Shown: piece after piece, positions 18,017-25,585 of the stretch
How the letters are laid out: each line of letters starts with the position of its first letter
How positions within the stretch are numbered: the stretch's first letter is position 1
Source: Arthrobacter sp. PGP41
Lineage (GTDB): Bacteria; Actinomycetota; Actinomycetes; Actinomycetales; Micrococcaceae
NCBI RefSeq assembly: GCF_002953935.1
Contig: NZ_CP026514.1
Coordinates: forward strand, 62,001-126,000
Length of the DNA: 64,000 nucleotides
Direction of reading: 5' to 3'
Translations under genes and position numbers: made by a program
Notes under the pieces: generated by a model
Database searches by the model: none
The model's input: the letters and a program-made list of their open reading frames with translations, nothing else
What the model was told of the DNA's origin: nothing

Positions 18017-18412
18017 CTACGCGCGCGCCTTCTTGGCTTCCTTCTTGGCCGCCTCTTCCTTGACACGCTGGGCCTCGGCCCGGACGGCGGCGTGCGTGGC
18101 GCGCTCGGTAACCAGCCACTGCGGCGGAGCCTGGAGCAGCGCGGTGATTTCCGCCGTCGTCAGCGCTTCCTCAACGCCGCCACGCGCCAGCCCGCTGATG
18201 GAAACGTTCAACTTCTGCGCCACCACCGGGCGCGGGTGCGGGCCGTTGCGGCGCAACTCGGCGAGCCACTCCGGCGGGTTGGCCTGGAGCTCGGCGAACT
18301 CGGCGCGCGTGATGGTTGAATCCTGGAACTCCTGCGGTGTTGCGGGCAGATAGATGCCAAGTTTCTTGGCAACGGTGGCCGGCTTCATGGACTGGGAGTT
18401 TGCAGAGGTCAT
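18017..18412 (-). CDS. DUF5997 family protein
   Basis: A 131-aa protein starting MTSANSQSMKPATVAKKLGIYLPATPQEFQDSTITRAEFAELQANPPEWLAELRRNGPHPRPVVAQKLNV in outline, with a lysine/alanine-rich C-terminal tail (KKEAKKARA). The repeated NPPEWL and APPQWLV blocks suggest two related helical modules. It matches the uncharacterised actinobacterial DUF5997 family (recognised from memory). It is divergent from the LysR-like substrate-binding gene, a pairing often seen in Arthrobacter. It is probably a nucleic-acid- or protein-binding regulator; its role is unknown. Confidence 0.8.
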   Translation of the reverse strand: MTSANSQSMKPATVAKKLGIYLPATPQEFQDSTITRAEFAELQANPPEWLAELRRNGPHPRPVVAQKLNVSISGLARGGVEEALTTAEITALLQAPPQWLVTERATHAAVRAEAQRVKEEAAKKEAKKARA

Positions 18413-18449
18413 GCTTCAAGGGTATCCGGGCGGACGGTACTGTGAAGAC

Positions 18450-19199
18450 GTGCCCTCCGAGAACATCCCCCAAAGCCCTGCCCCCGACGAATCCCCGGAG
18501 CAGGAGGCACCCCGCGTGCTCCGGTTCGCCTACGTGGCCGGCGTGACGCCCGGTAAGTGGATCCGCCGCTGGGAAGAGCGCGTGCTTGATGTCCCGCTGG
18601 AGTCCTTTATGGCCGACGACGGCGCGCAGGTTGAGGTGCTGCGCAACGGTTCCGCCGAGCTCAGCTTTGCCCGGCTTCCGGTGGAGCGCGAGGGCCTGAA
18701 CGTCATTCCGCTCTACGAGGAACAGCCTGTGGTGGTAGCGCCCAAGGGCCACGAAATTTCGGTCTTTGAAGAGGTGGCCCTGGCGGACCTTGGCGAAGAA
18801 ACCTTCCTGGACGTCGCGGAAATGGGAGGGCCCGAGGCTGCCCTGCAGGTGGTGGCCTCAGGTGCCGGCCTGGTGATCCTGCCGATGTCCGTCGCCCGGC
18901 ATTTCAACGTTAAGGACACCGTGGCACGGCGCCTGACGGGCGCCCCGGGCACGGAGATCGCTTTGGTGTGGCCCGCGGATTCCACGGACGAAGTGATCGA
19001 GGAGTTCATTGGGATCGTGCGCGGCAGGACGGCGCAGAGCTCCCGCCAGCCCTCGGCGCAGCCGGCCAAGGTGAAGAAGGATCCCAAGCCGGACCGGCGC
19101 GGCACCGGAGCCAAAAAAGCGCCCAAGGTTGCCCAGCGGTACGCCCCGAACCCGGACAAGGGACGCGGCAAGGGCTCCCGGAAGAAGGGCAAGCGCTAG
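18450..19199 (+). CDS. LysR-type substrate-binding domain protein lacking a DNA-binding domain
   Basis: The 249-aa protein (GTG 18450; an upstream ATG at 18411 would overlap the divergent gene) contains only a LysR effector-binding fold: VLRFAYVAGVTPGKWIRRWEER, VEVLRNGSAELSFARLP, NVIPLYEEQPVVVAPKGHEI and VASGAGLVILPMSVARHF. The usual N-terminal winged helix is missing. Instead it ends in a long basic tail (KVKKDPKPDRRGTGAKKAPK, then GRGKGSRKKGKR), which could itself contact nucleic acid. The neighbouring DUF5997 gene is a plausible partner. It may sense a small molecule and act through another protein (inference). Confidence 0.8.
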   Translation: MPSENIPQSPAPDESPEQEAPRVLRFAYVAGVTPGKWIRRWEERVLDVPLESFMADDGAQVEVLRNGSAELSFARLPVEREGLNVIPLYEEQPVVVAPKGHEISVFEEVALADLGEETFLDVAEMGGPEAALQVVASGAGLVILPMSVARHFNVKDTVARRLTGAPGTEIALVWPADSTDEVIEEFIGIVRGRTAQSSRQPSAQPAKVKKDPKPDRRGTGAKKAPKVAQRYAPNPDKGRGKGSRKKGKR

Positions 19200-19225
19200 C
19201 CGGAAGGGATCAGTTCTTAACGCCG

Positions 19226-19260
19226 CGAAGGCCAGCTCCGAGGCGGAGCCGGCCTTCGTT
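19226..19260. terminator. Terminator hairpin between convergent genes
   Basis: CGAAGGCC-a-GCTCC pairs with GGAGC-c-GGCCTTCG followed by TT. It lies between the LysR-like gene and the convergent DUF3618 gene, and works in either orientation. Confidence 0.65.
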
Positions 19261-19289
19261 GACCTAAGGGTTCCTAGGTGTTGTGGAAT

Positions 19290-19952
19290 CTAGGTGTTTT
19301 TGACGTGGTCTGCGGCGTCGGTGGCGCGGTCTTTGACGTCGGTGGCGGCGTGTTGGCCTTCGGCTTTGACGTTTTGGGCGGCGTCGGTGGCGGTGGCTTT
19401 GACGTTTTCCATGGCTTCCTGGGCGGGTTCCTTGAGGTCCTGGGCCATGTCCTTGGCGGCGTCGGTGACCTGGGTGGCCAGGGGCTCGGCGGCGGTCTTG
19501 AGCTGCTGGGCTGCCTCGCGTTCCGTCTGGCTGGCCGGGATCAGGGAGGAGATGAGCATTCCGGCGCCGAACGCGATCAGGCCGGCGGCCAGGGGGTTGC
19601 CCTGGGTTTTGGCTTTGATCTGGTCCGGGGTGTGGGAGATCGCGGTGCCGGCGTCGGAAAGCGTGGAGGCCACGTTGTCCTTGGCTCCGTGCAGGGTGTC
19701 TCCGGTGGAGTGCAGGGCGTCGGTGGTGTGCCCGGCGCCGGAGTGCATCCGGTCCTGGACCCGGGTGGTGGTGTTGTCTGCTGCTCCCATGATTTTCTCC
19801 TTCACGCCGGTGACCGCGTCTTTTACTTTGTCGGTTTGGCGGTGGACGATGTTGGACGGGGTGACTTTGTCGGCCACGGCGTCAACGTTGGTGCCCAGGC
19901 GTGCGCGGGTGGCTTCTATGTCTGAACGGATTGCGTCCGGGTTATCGCTCAT
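19290..19952 (-). CDS. DUF3618 domain-containing envelope protein
   Basis: A 220-aa protein with the DUF3618 opening (MSDNPDAIRSDIEATRARLGTNVDAVADKVTPSNIVHR), a central hydrophobic helix (NPLAAGLIAFGAGMLISSLIP) and long alanine/lysine-rich amphipathic repeats (DAAKDMAQDLKEPAQEAMENVKATATDAAQNVKAEGQ) resembling LEA-like or apolipoprotein-like helices. It is probably membrane-anchored. It is the last gene of a three-gene overlapping operon with a holin-X protein and a related 285-aa protein. Such operons are linked to envelope stress or cell-surface physiology, but the molecular job is unknown. Confidence 0.85.
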   Translation of the reverse strand: MSDNPDAIRSDIEATRARLGTNVDAVADKVTPSNIVHRQTDKVKDAVTGVKEKIMGAADNTTTRVQDRMHSGAGHTTDALHSTGDTLHGAKDNVASTLSDAGTAISHTPDQIKAKTQGNPLAAGLIAFGAGMLISSLIPASQTEREAAQQLKTAAEPLATQVTDAAKDMAQDLKEPAQEAMENVKATATDAAQNVKAEGQHAATDVKDRATDAADHVKNT

Positions 19953-20380
19953 CGGTTTACCTCACCTGGTTTTAGGGTTGGGGGAATTTCGGACAGGGTC
20001 TCGCCTGTCTGGGGCAGGCCCTTGATCTGTTTGAGTTCCTTGCGCCCGATCGAGGCCAGGACGGCTGCGATGATGCCCCAGATCACGGCGACGATCAGGG
20101 CGGCCCAGCCCAGGGGCATCAGGGCGCCCAGGGCGAACATCAGGGCCAGGGACAGGAAGACGAGCACGAAGTGCCCTGCCATGCCTGCCCCGCCGAGCAT
20201 CCCGGCGCCCTTGCCTGCTTTCGTGGCTGACTGCTTGGCTTCTGCCTTGGCGAGTTCGAGTTCCTGGCGCATCAGGGTGGACAGGTCGCGGGTCACGTCC
20301 CCGAGCAGCTCGCCCAGCGAAGCGTTGTCAGCCTTCTGATGCGCCGCACTCGGCGCAGGATCCGGAATAGAACTACTCAC
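19949..20380 (-). CDS. Phage holin family protein (actinobacterial holin-X type)
   Basis: A 143-aa protein with an N-terminal charged amphipathic region (SLGELLGDVTRDLSTLMRQELELAKAEAKQSATKAGKG) and two strong transmembrane helices (MAGHFVLVFLSLALMFALGALMPLGWAALIVAVIWGIIAAVLASIG). This matches the Holin-X/DUF1469 group, which despite its name is usually a chromosomal membrane protein and not a lysis protein. It overlaps both neighbours by four bases and so is translationally coupled. Probably a membrane scaffold component of this operon. Confidence 0.85.
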   Translation of the reverse strand: MSSSIPDPAPSAAHQKADNASLGELLGDVTRDLSTLMRQELELAKAEAKQSATKAGKGAGMLGGAGMAGHFVLVFLSLALMFALGALMPLGWAALIVAVIWGIIAAVLASIGRKELKQIKGLPQTGETLSEIPPTLKPGEVNR

Positions 20381-21234
20381 AGCTGGCGTCCTTCCGTTGA
20401 CCGATAAGTGCCGTCCGCGGCGTGGTAGCTGCCATCTTCATCGCGGTAGGGGTCATCCTCGTACCGCAGGGGGGTGTCGTCTGCAGTTCCCCCGGGGAGG
20501 GTTGAGGTGGACACAGGTGCCCTCGTGCCGACTACCGGCTCGTCGAAGAGGTCGTCAGTGCCAGCGGCATAGACGGTCTCCGGATGAAGGGGCGCAACCG
20601 GCTGGGGCTGCACCGACCGCTGCGAGGACACGCCCTGGACTGCACCCTGTGCCTCCGGTGCCCCCGCGGTGAGGCCACGCGTGAGCCGTCCGGCCAGGAC
20701 GCCGGCGCCGGCCGCGATCAGCAGGAACGTGCCGGGACGGTTCCGGGCAAACCTCTGGACTTCGCCGAGCAGGTCTCCCGGCTGCTTGTTCTCAAGCCAT
20801 GAGGCGACCGTTTCGGTGGAGCTGGCTGCCTGCCGGATCAGGTCACTGGCGACGCCCTGCTGGTCGGGTGCGTCGGCCATGCTCTGCAGCTGGCTTGAGA
20901 TGGTGCGGATGCCCTCCGCAGCCTTCTGCTGCTGGGTCCCGGCCTGGCTTGTCAGGCCCGACTTTGCCTGGTGCAAAAGATCCTGCGCATTGGACTTCGC
21001 CTCAGAGGCCACATGTGCGGCTTCCTCCTTGGCGGCCTGGGCAACCCCCTGGGCTGCGGAGGTGGCCTGGCCGGCAACCTGCGAAGCTTCTTCCTTTGCC
21101 GCCTGGCTCTTGGAGCCCCCGGCGGAACCGGCAGCGGGGGACGTGCCATAGCGTTCGTCAGCGCCTGAGTCCGGTGCACCGAAAGGATCGGTGGTAGCAG
21201 GGGTGGATGTCTGGGGCCATTGGTTCTCTGTCAT
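20377..21234 (-). CDS. Hypothetical envelope/stress protein with alanine-rich helical repeats
   Basis: The 285-aa protein begins MTENQWPQTSTPATTDPFGAPDSG at ATG 21234 (an ATG at 21249 lacks a ribosome site). It has long Ala/Gln/Glu-rich helices (KEEASQVAGQATSAAQGVAQ, KEEAAHVASEAKSNAQDLLH), a single membrane-embedded stretch (PGTFLLIAAGAGVLAGRLTRGL) and an acidic disordered C-terminus ending DGTYRSTEGRQL. It resembles LEA-like or nutrient-deprivation-induced proteins. It is the first gene of the operon and faces the MarR gene across a region with two palindromic boxes. Confidence 0.75.
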   Translation of the reverse strand: MTENQWPQTSTPATTDPFGAPDSGADERYGTSPAAGSAGGSKSQAAKEEASQVAGQATSAAQGVAQAAKEEAAHVASEAKSNAQDLLHQAKSGLTSQAGTQQQKAAEGIRTISSQLQSMADAPDQQGVASDLIRQAASSTETVASWLENKQPGDLLGEVQRFARNRPGTFLLIAAGAGVLAGRLTRGLTAGAPEAQGAVQGVSSQRSVQPQPVAPLHPETVYAAGTDDLFDEPVVGTRAPVSTSTLPGGTADDTPLRYEDDPYRDEDGSYHAADGTYRSTEGRQL

Positions 21235-21290
21235 CGGGCTCTCTTTCATGAAGGGTCAGCTGGCGATCAAGAACCAGCAGTGCTGGCTAG

Positions 21291-21308
21291 TAGTAAGCAT
21301 GGTTACTA
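21291..21308. promoter_or_regulatory. MarR-type operator box 1
   Basis: TAGTAAGCATGGTTACTA is an inverted repeat with arms TAGTAA and TTACTA, lying 57 bp upstream of the envelope operon start. A related half-site, TAGTAAGCCTACTT, is seen at 21393-21406. The divergent MarR regulator is the likely binder. Confidence 0.55.
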
Positions 21309-21419
21309 ATTAGATACTAAGCACACTTCCCTTTTGGAACGCAAGGGGGCGGCCCAATAAGCGGCCGCCGGGCGCGGACTTTGGCTCACCGATAGTAAGC
21401 CTACTTGCGAATATGATGC

Positions 21420-21431
21420 TAAGCATGCTTA
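21420..21431. promoter_or_regulatory. MarR-type operator box 2
   Basis: TAAGCATGCTTA is a perfect 12-bp palindrome 75 bp upstream of the marR start. Its AAGCATG core matches box 1, suggesting autoregulation together with control of the divergent operon. Confidence 0.5.
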
Positions 21432-21505
21432 TTGTAGAGACTGTAGCGACGCAAAAGAGGTGATCACACCCTGCATTTCGCCACCCACAGGAAGGCCACG
21501 GCCCG

Positions 21506-22036
21506 ATGACCAGCAATCTTGATCCAGATGCCCGGAGCAGCTACCGCCTCATTTCGGTGGCAGCCCGGCTGGTGCAAAGGCGGCAGGACGATGCCCTGGC
21601 CCACTTGGGCCTGACGCGGGCCGCCGTCATAGCGCTGGAAGGCCTCGCGGCCGGGCCCCTTAACCAGGAGCGGCTCGCAGAGTCCATTCGCGTCCAGAGC
21701 CAGACTTTGGGACGCGTACTGATCCGGCTGGAAGGAGCCGGGCATATCACCAGGACCCGCCAGTCCACCGACCGCAGGCAGTTCAAGGTCGAATTAACAG
21801 AATCAGGCGTAGCGGCCCTTGAGGCTGCCCGCAGGGCCGAAATCAGCGCGTATCCGGATGATCCCAGCATTGACTGGAAGGTCCTCAGTGAGGAATTGGC
21901 TAAGTTTGTGAGCGCCTTGCCTGCGGAGCGGGAGCATGACGTAGTCCCGTTTGCCGCGCCTGAACACCGCCCGGTAAGGCGGCCCAAGGGCGGCCGCGGC
22001 ACCGGCCTCCGCGGCGTGGACCAGCCCCGCCTTTGA
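21506..22036 (+). CDS. MarR family transcriptional regulator
   Basis: A 176-aa winged-helix protein: RLVQRRQDDALAHLGLTRAAVIALEGLAAGPLNQERLAESIRVQSQTLGRVLIRLEGAGHITRTRQSTDRRQFKVELTESG contains the recognition helix (RVQSQTLGRVLIRLE) and the DRR wing motif. The C-terminal ~25 residues (RPVRRPKGGRGTGLRG) are basic and unusual for the family. It is divergent from the DUF3618/holin-X operon, with palindromic boxes between the genes, so it most likely represses that operon and itself. Confidence 0.9.
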   Translation: MTSNLDPDARSSYRLISVAARLVQRRQDDALAHLGLTRAAVIALEGLAAGPLNQERLAESIRVQSQTLGRVLIRLEGAGHITRTRQSTDRRQFKVELTESGVAALEAARRAEISAYPDDPSIDWKVLSEELAKFVSALPAEREHDVVPFAAPEHRPVRRPKGGRGTGLRGVDQPRL

Positions 22037-22098
22037 GCCGCGGCAGCCGACCGACGCCGGGTGCTGGTGTCTGGCCGGCTGGGCAGATAGGTGTATAG

Positions 22099-22434
22099 CT
22101 AAGCCGAGCAGGCGTCCTTGAGTGCCTGGACGGATTCGCCCGGCACTTCGTCTCCAGCCGCGGCGATCTGGCCCAACGGCGTCGTAATCTCTGCGGGGAC
22201 TCCGGCCGTGCGGGCGGCGGAGACCAGGCCGGCCAGCACCTGCTTGTCTTCCACGCTGACCAGGCCGTCCTGCACTACGGCGCAGATCTGCCGTTTCACT
22301 TCCGCGGCGCCTGCGGCAGCCACCTTCGAAGCGGCGTCGCTGGCAGCATTGCCGGCAGCCTCCTCAGCGGCACCACAGCCGGCGAGGAGCAGGAACAGGG
22401 GAACGGCGGACAGGGCGGCAAGGCGGTGTTTCAT
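22099..22434 (-). CDS. Small lipoprotein, hypothetical
   Basis: A 111-aa protein with a lipoprotein signal (MKHRLAALSAVPLFLLLAGC, lipobox LAGC at about residues 17-20) and an Ala-rich linker, then a helical domain (VKRQICAVVQDGLVSVEDKQVLAGLVSAARTAGVPAEITTPLGQI) with two cysteines that could form a disulfide. Exported and lipid-anchored. It resembles small actinobacterial secreted proteins of unknown function. It follows the alditol oxidase gene on the same strand by 83 bp but need not share its transcript. Confidence 0.72.
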   Translation of the reverse strand: MKHRLAALSAVPLFLLLAGCGAAEEAAGNAASDAASKVAAAGAAEVKRQICAVVQDGLVSVEDKQVLAGLVSAARTAGVPAEITTPLGQIAAAGDEVPGESVQALKDACSA

Positions 22435-22517
22435 CAACCCAGCCTATCGGCCCCGTGCAAACGCGTCCGGGGAACAGGGCTCCCCGGCAGGACCCCCTGC
22501 CGAAGCGCGCCTGATGA

Positions 22518-23774
22518 TCAGCGCGCGCTGGCCGCCGGAACGCCGAGGATGCTGTCCAGCAACCCGTTCCGGAACTTCCCGTCAGGATCGTGGGCCGATG
22601 CCAGGGAACGGAAGTCGGCGAAACGCGGGTAGAGCGCCTCCCAATCATGGCCGGCCGGGGAGAACAGCTTGCCCCAGTGCGGGCGGGCCCCGAAGGGCCG
22701 CAGGGCATCCTCGAGTTCCGGAAGGACCGCCTCCACCTCAGGCTGCAGCGGCTTCCACGTGAAGTGGAGGGCCACGCTCTGCTGCCGGTAGAAGGGGCTA
22801 AGCCAAAATTCATCGGCGGCACCGGTGCGGATCTCGGAAACAAACAGCAGTGGCGCGAGCTTGTCCGCAAGGCCCCGCACCTCCTCGATGGCGGCCGGGG
22901 CGTGCTCCAGGGGCAGGATGAACTCGCTTTGGAGCTCCTCGCCGTTGCTGGGTGTGAACTCATGGCGGAAATGGGGCAGGCGGTCCAGCCACCGGCCCGG
23001 CTGGTCCATCTGGAGCGTGCAGTTTTCGGCGGACATGTCCGGCAGCGGGTGCCTGGCGGTGCGGGCGGCCGAGGCACCGAACAGCTCACCCAGCGGCCGC
23101 TCCGAATCCAGTGCCTTGAGCCACACCTGGCTGATGGAATCCCCGGCATAGTCCGTGAAAAGACTGACGCTGTAGGCGCTGGAGACGATCTCGCGGAAGC
23201 TGCCCAGTGCCTGGTGCCACGGCAGGTTCTCCAAAACGCGCTGGCGCATCCGGAAGCTCGGCCGGACGCTGAGTTCCAGTCCGGTGATGATGCCCAGGGC
23301 GCCGAGACCCACCACGCTGGCCAGGAATTCATCGCCGTCCGCGCGGGAAAGCGTCACCTGTTCACCGGAGGGCCGGACCAGGTGGATGGATTCGACGGCG
23401 CCGGCCAAGGACTGGTTGTCCACGCCGGATCCATGCGTTCCCGTCTGGACTGCACCAGCCACGGAGATGTGCGGAAGGGATGCCAGGTTGTGGATGGCTA
23501 CGCCGGACTGTTCGAGCGAGCGGCACAGCGTTCCGTAGCTGACCCCTGCACTGACGCGGACGGTCCGGCGCTCCGGATCCAGGTCGATCGTCCGGGGCAG
23601 GCCGTCCAGGAGCACGTGGACGCCGTCGGTGTCGCCCACCCGGTTGAACGAGTGGCGGGATCCCAAGGCTTTGACCCGGCGGGCCCCGGCCACGATGCCG
23701 GCAAGTTCTTCCACTGACGACGGCTGCCGGACCTCCGCTGAGGCGTACTCGAGGTTTCCTGCCCAGTTCTTCAT
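22518..23774 (-). CDS. Alditol oxidase-like FAD-linked oxidase
   Basis: With the start at ATG 23774 the protein is 418 aa, the same length as Streptomyces AldO, and begins MKNWAGNLEYASAEV, a close match to that enzyme's start as I recall it. GSRHSFN (His41) corresponds to the histidine that carries covalent FAD. LASLPHISVAGAVQTGTHGSG and GLGALGIITGLELSV complete the PCMH FAD domain, and the C-terminal ALO domain has RPHWGKLFSP. AldO enzymes oxidise xylitol, sorbitol and related polyols with O2, giving aldoses and H2O2. A TTG start at 23843, overlapping the amidase stop, is possible but less likely. It may be co-transcribed with the amidase. Confidence 0.85.
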   Translation of the reverse strand: MKNWAGNLEYASAEVRQPSSVEELAGIVAGARRVKALGSRHSFNRVGDTDGVHVLLDGLPRTIDLDPERRTVRVSAGVSYGTLCRSLEQSGVAIHNLASLPHISVAGAVQTGTHGSGVDNQSLAGAVESIHLVRPSGEQVTLSRADGDEFLASVVGLGALGIITGLELSVRPSFRMRQRVLENLPWHQALGSFREIVSSAYSVSLFTDYAGDSISQVWLKALDSERPLGELFGASAARTARHPLPDMSAENCTLQMDQPGRWLDRLPHFRHEFTPSNGEELQSEFILPLEHAPAAIEEVRGLADKLAPLLFVSEIRTGAADEFWLSPFYRQQSVALHFTWKPLQPEVEAVLPELEDALRPFGARPHWGKLFSPAGHDWEALYPRFADFRSLASAHDPDGKFRNGLLDSILGVPAASAR

Positions 23775-23839
23775 TAAGTCGGCTTTCCGGTCGGAGGTGA
23801 AATTGGCTTTCTCCACTGTCAGCGCTAACAATCGGGCTG

Positions 23840-25585
23840 TCAAGGCACGTCCGTTCCCTTCCCGCCGGGTTTGGAACTGGTGCGGGGCGGCGGAACCCGC
23901 CTGCTGCCGGTGGCTTCGAAAGCGGCCGCAAGGTGCAACAGTCCCGTGTCGCTGTAGGCCCTGCCGGCAAAGGTCAGCCCCACCGGCATGGCGATGTCCG
24001 CAGCCAGACCCATCGGGACCGTCACCGTGGGAATGCCCAGATGCCGGGGGACCAGGTTGCCGTTGGACACCCAGACGCCATTGCGCCAGGCCAGCTCTGC
24101 CGAGTGCTCGTTGCGGTCGGCGTCGGCAGGGCCAACATCAGCGGCGGCCGGGAACACCACCGCATCAAGGTCCAGGCAGTCCATCCACTCCTCCAGGTCA
24201 ACCCGGCGTGTCTCCTCCAGGCCGCGCAGCCCCTCGGCCAGGTGGGGTATCCCGGACAGCACTGGCACTCCGTTGTCCCGTATCCACCCCGGGTAGTCGC
24301 TGATGTCGTCCCCAAACCCGTGGTACCGGTCCGGCAGCGAACCGTCCGGCGCGGGGAAGATGCTGGCGCCGTCGACGTCGGACAGCCGGGAGAGGTTTGG
24401 GTCCCCGTTGGCATCCAGGAAGTCGTGCCAGGCCCAGGCCGAGAGGTCCACGATTTCCCTCCGGAGGTATTCGGGGGACACCAGGCCCCTCGTGGCAATG
24501 GTGGATGCGCCTGGCCGGTCCCCTTCATAGTTGGATACCACCGGGAAATCCACCTCCACGACTTCCGCCCCGGCTGCCTCCAGCGCGCGGCGGGCGGCAT
24601 CCCACAGATCCATGATGGAAGCCCTGGTCTGGATGCGCTGCCCGGTGGGCCCGCCAATCCCCGGGGCGGGAGCCGTCCCGGCCTTCGCATCGGCGTTGAT
24701 GTACATCCGCGGCACGCCCAGGCGCTTGCCGGCCAGGACGTTTGCCGCAGCCGCAGGGCCCGGGATGGCCAGATCCAGGTAGGAGGCTGGGCGCACCGCG
24801 GACGCTTTCGGCACCTCAACCCAGGGCTGCATCCGCCAGAAATCGCCGCGGGTTTCGGTATCGTCAGCCACCACCACGTCCAGCACTTCCAGGAGGTCAT
24901 CCATGGTGCGGGCATGCGGGACCACCACGTCCATGGTGGGAACCAGCGGCCAGTTGCCGCGGACCGAGATCACGCCGCGTGAGGGGGTGTAGGCGCAGAG
25001 AGCGTTGTTCGACGCCGGCGCCCGCCCCGAGGACCAGGTTTCCTCTGCGAGGCCGAAGGCGGCGAAGCTGGCAGCCGTGGCGGTTCCGGAGCCGTTCGAG
25101 GATCCGGAGGCAAACGCCGCGGTCAGGTAGTCCGCGTTATAGGGGCTTTCCGCCCGGCCGTACACCCCGCGCTGCATCCCGCCGTTGGCCATGGGCGGCA
25201 TGTTGGTGAGGCCGATCAGGACCGCCCCGCCGGACCGCAGCCGCTCGATGGTGAAGGCATCACGCCGGGCCACGAGGTCCTTGAAGGCCGGGGAGCCGGC
25301 AGCCACCGTCAGTCCCGCCACCTGGTAACTGTCCTTGGCGGTGTAGGGAATGCCGTCCAGGGGGCCGAGGGTGGAGTTCCTCGCGCGCCGTTCGTCGGAG
25401 GCCCTTGCCTCCGCCACGGCCCCGGGGTTCAGGACCACCACCGAGTTCAGGCGGATGCCGGACCTGTCGTATGCCTCGATCCGCTGCAGGTACTCGCGGA
25501 CCAGTTCCTCGCTGGAGACCCGCCCCGCTTCCAGTGCTTCGCGGAGCTGCCTGATACCTGCTTCCACCACGTTGAACGGGCTCAC
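23840..25585 (-). CDS. Amidase signature family enzyme
   Basis: A 581-aa protein from GTG 25585, which overlaps the agmatine deiminase stop as GTGA. The amidase-signature triad is visible: Lys84 in YTAKDSYQV, the cis-Ser in GSSNGSG (about 162-163) and nucleophile Ser186 in EETWSSGRAPAS. The C-terminal half contains a family-typical GIPTVTVPMG segment. Enzymes of this fold hydrolyse amides in the cytoplasm. Translational coupling to agmatine deiminase suggests that its substrate is N-carbamoylputrescine or a related product, which would make it an analogue of the nitrilase-type AguB. That role is inference; an unrelated amide substrate is possible. Confidence 0.85.
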   Translation of the reverse strand: MSPFNVVEAGIRQLREALEAGRVSSEELVREYLQRIEAYDRSGIRLNSVVVLNPGAVAEARASDERRARNSTLGPLDGIPYTAKDSYQVAGLTVAAGSPAFKDLVARRDAFTIERLRSGGAVLIGLTNMPPMANGGMQRGVYGRAESPYNADYLTAAFASGSSNGSGTATAASFAAFGLAEETWSSGRAPASNNALCAYTPSRGVISVRGNWPLVPTMDVVVPHARTMDDLLEVLDVVVADDTETRGDFWRMQPWVEVPKASAVRPASYLDLAIPGPAAAANVLAGKRLGVPRMYINADAKAGTAPAPGIGGPTGQRIQTRASIMDLWDAARRALEAAGAEVVEVDFPVVSNYEGDRPGASTIATRGLVSPEYLRREIVDLSAWAWHDFLDANGDPNLSRLSDVDGASIFPAPDGSLPDRYHGFGDDISDYPGWIRDNGVPVLSGIPHLAEGLRGLEETRRVDLEEWMDCLDLDAVVFPAAADVGPADADRNEHSAELAWRNGVWVSNGNLVPRHLGIPTVTVPMGLAADIAMPVGLTFAGRAYSDTGLLHLAAAFEATGSRRVPPPRTSSKPGGKGTDVP

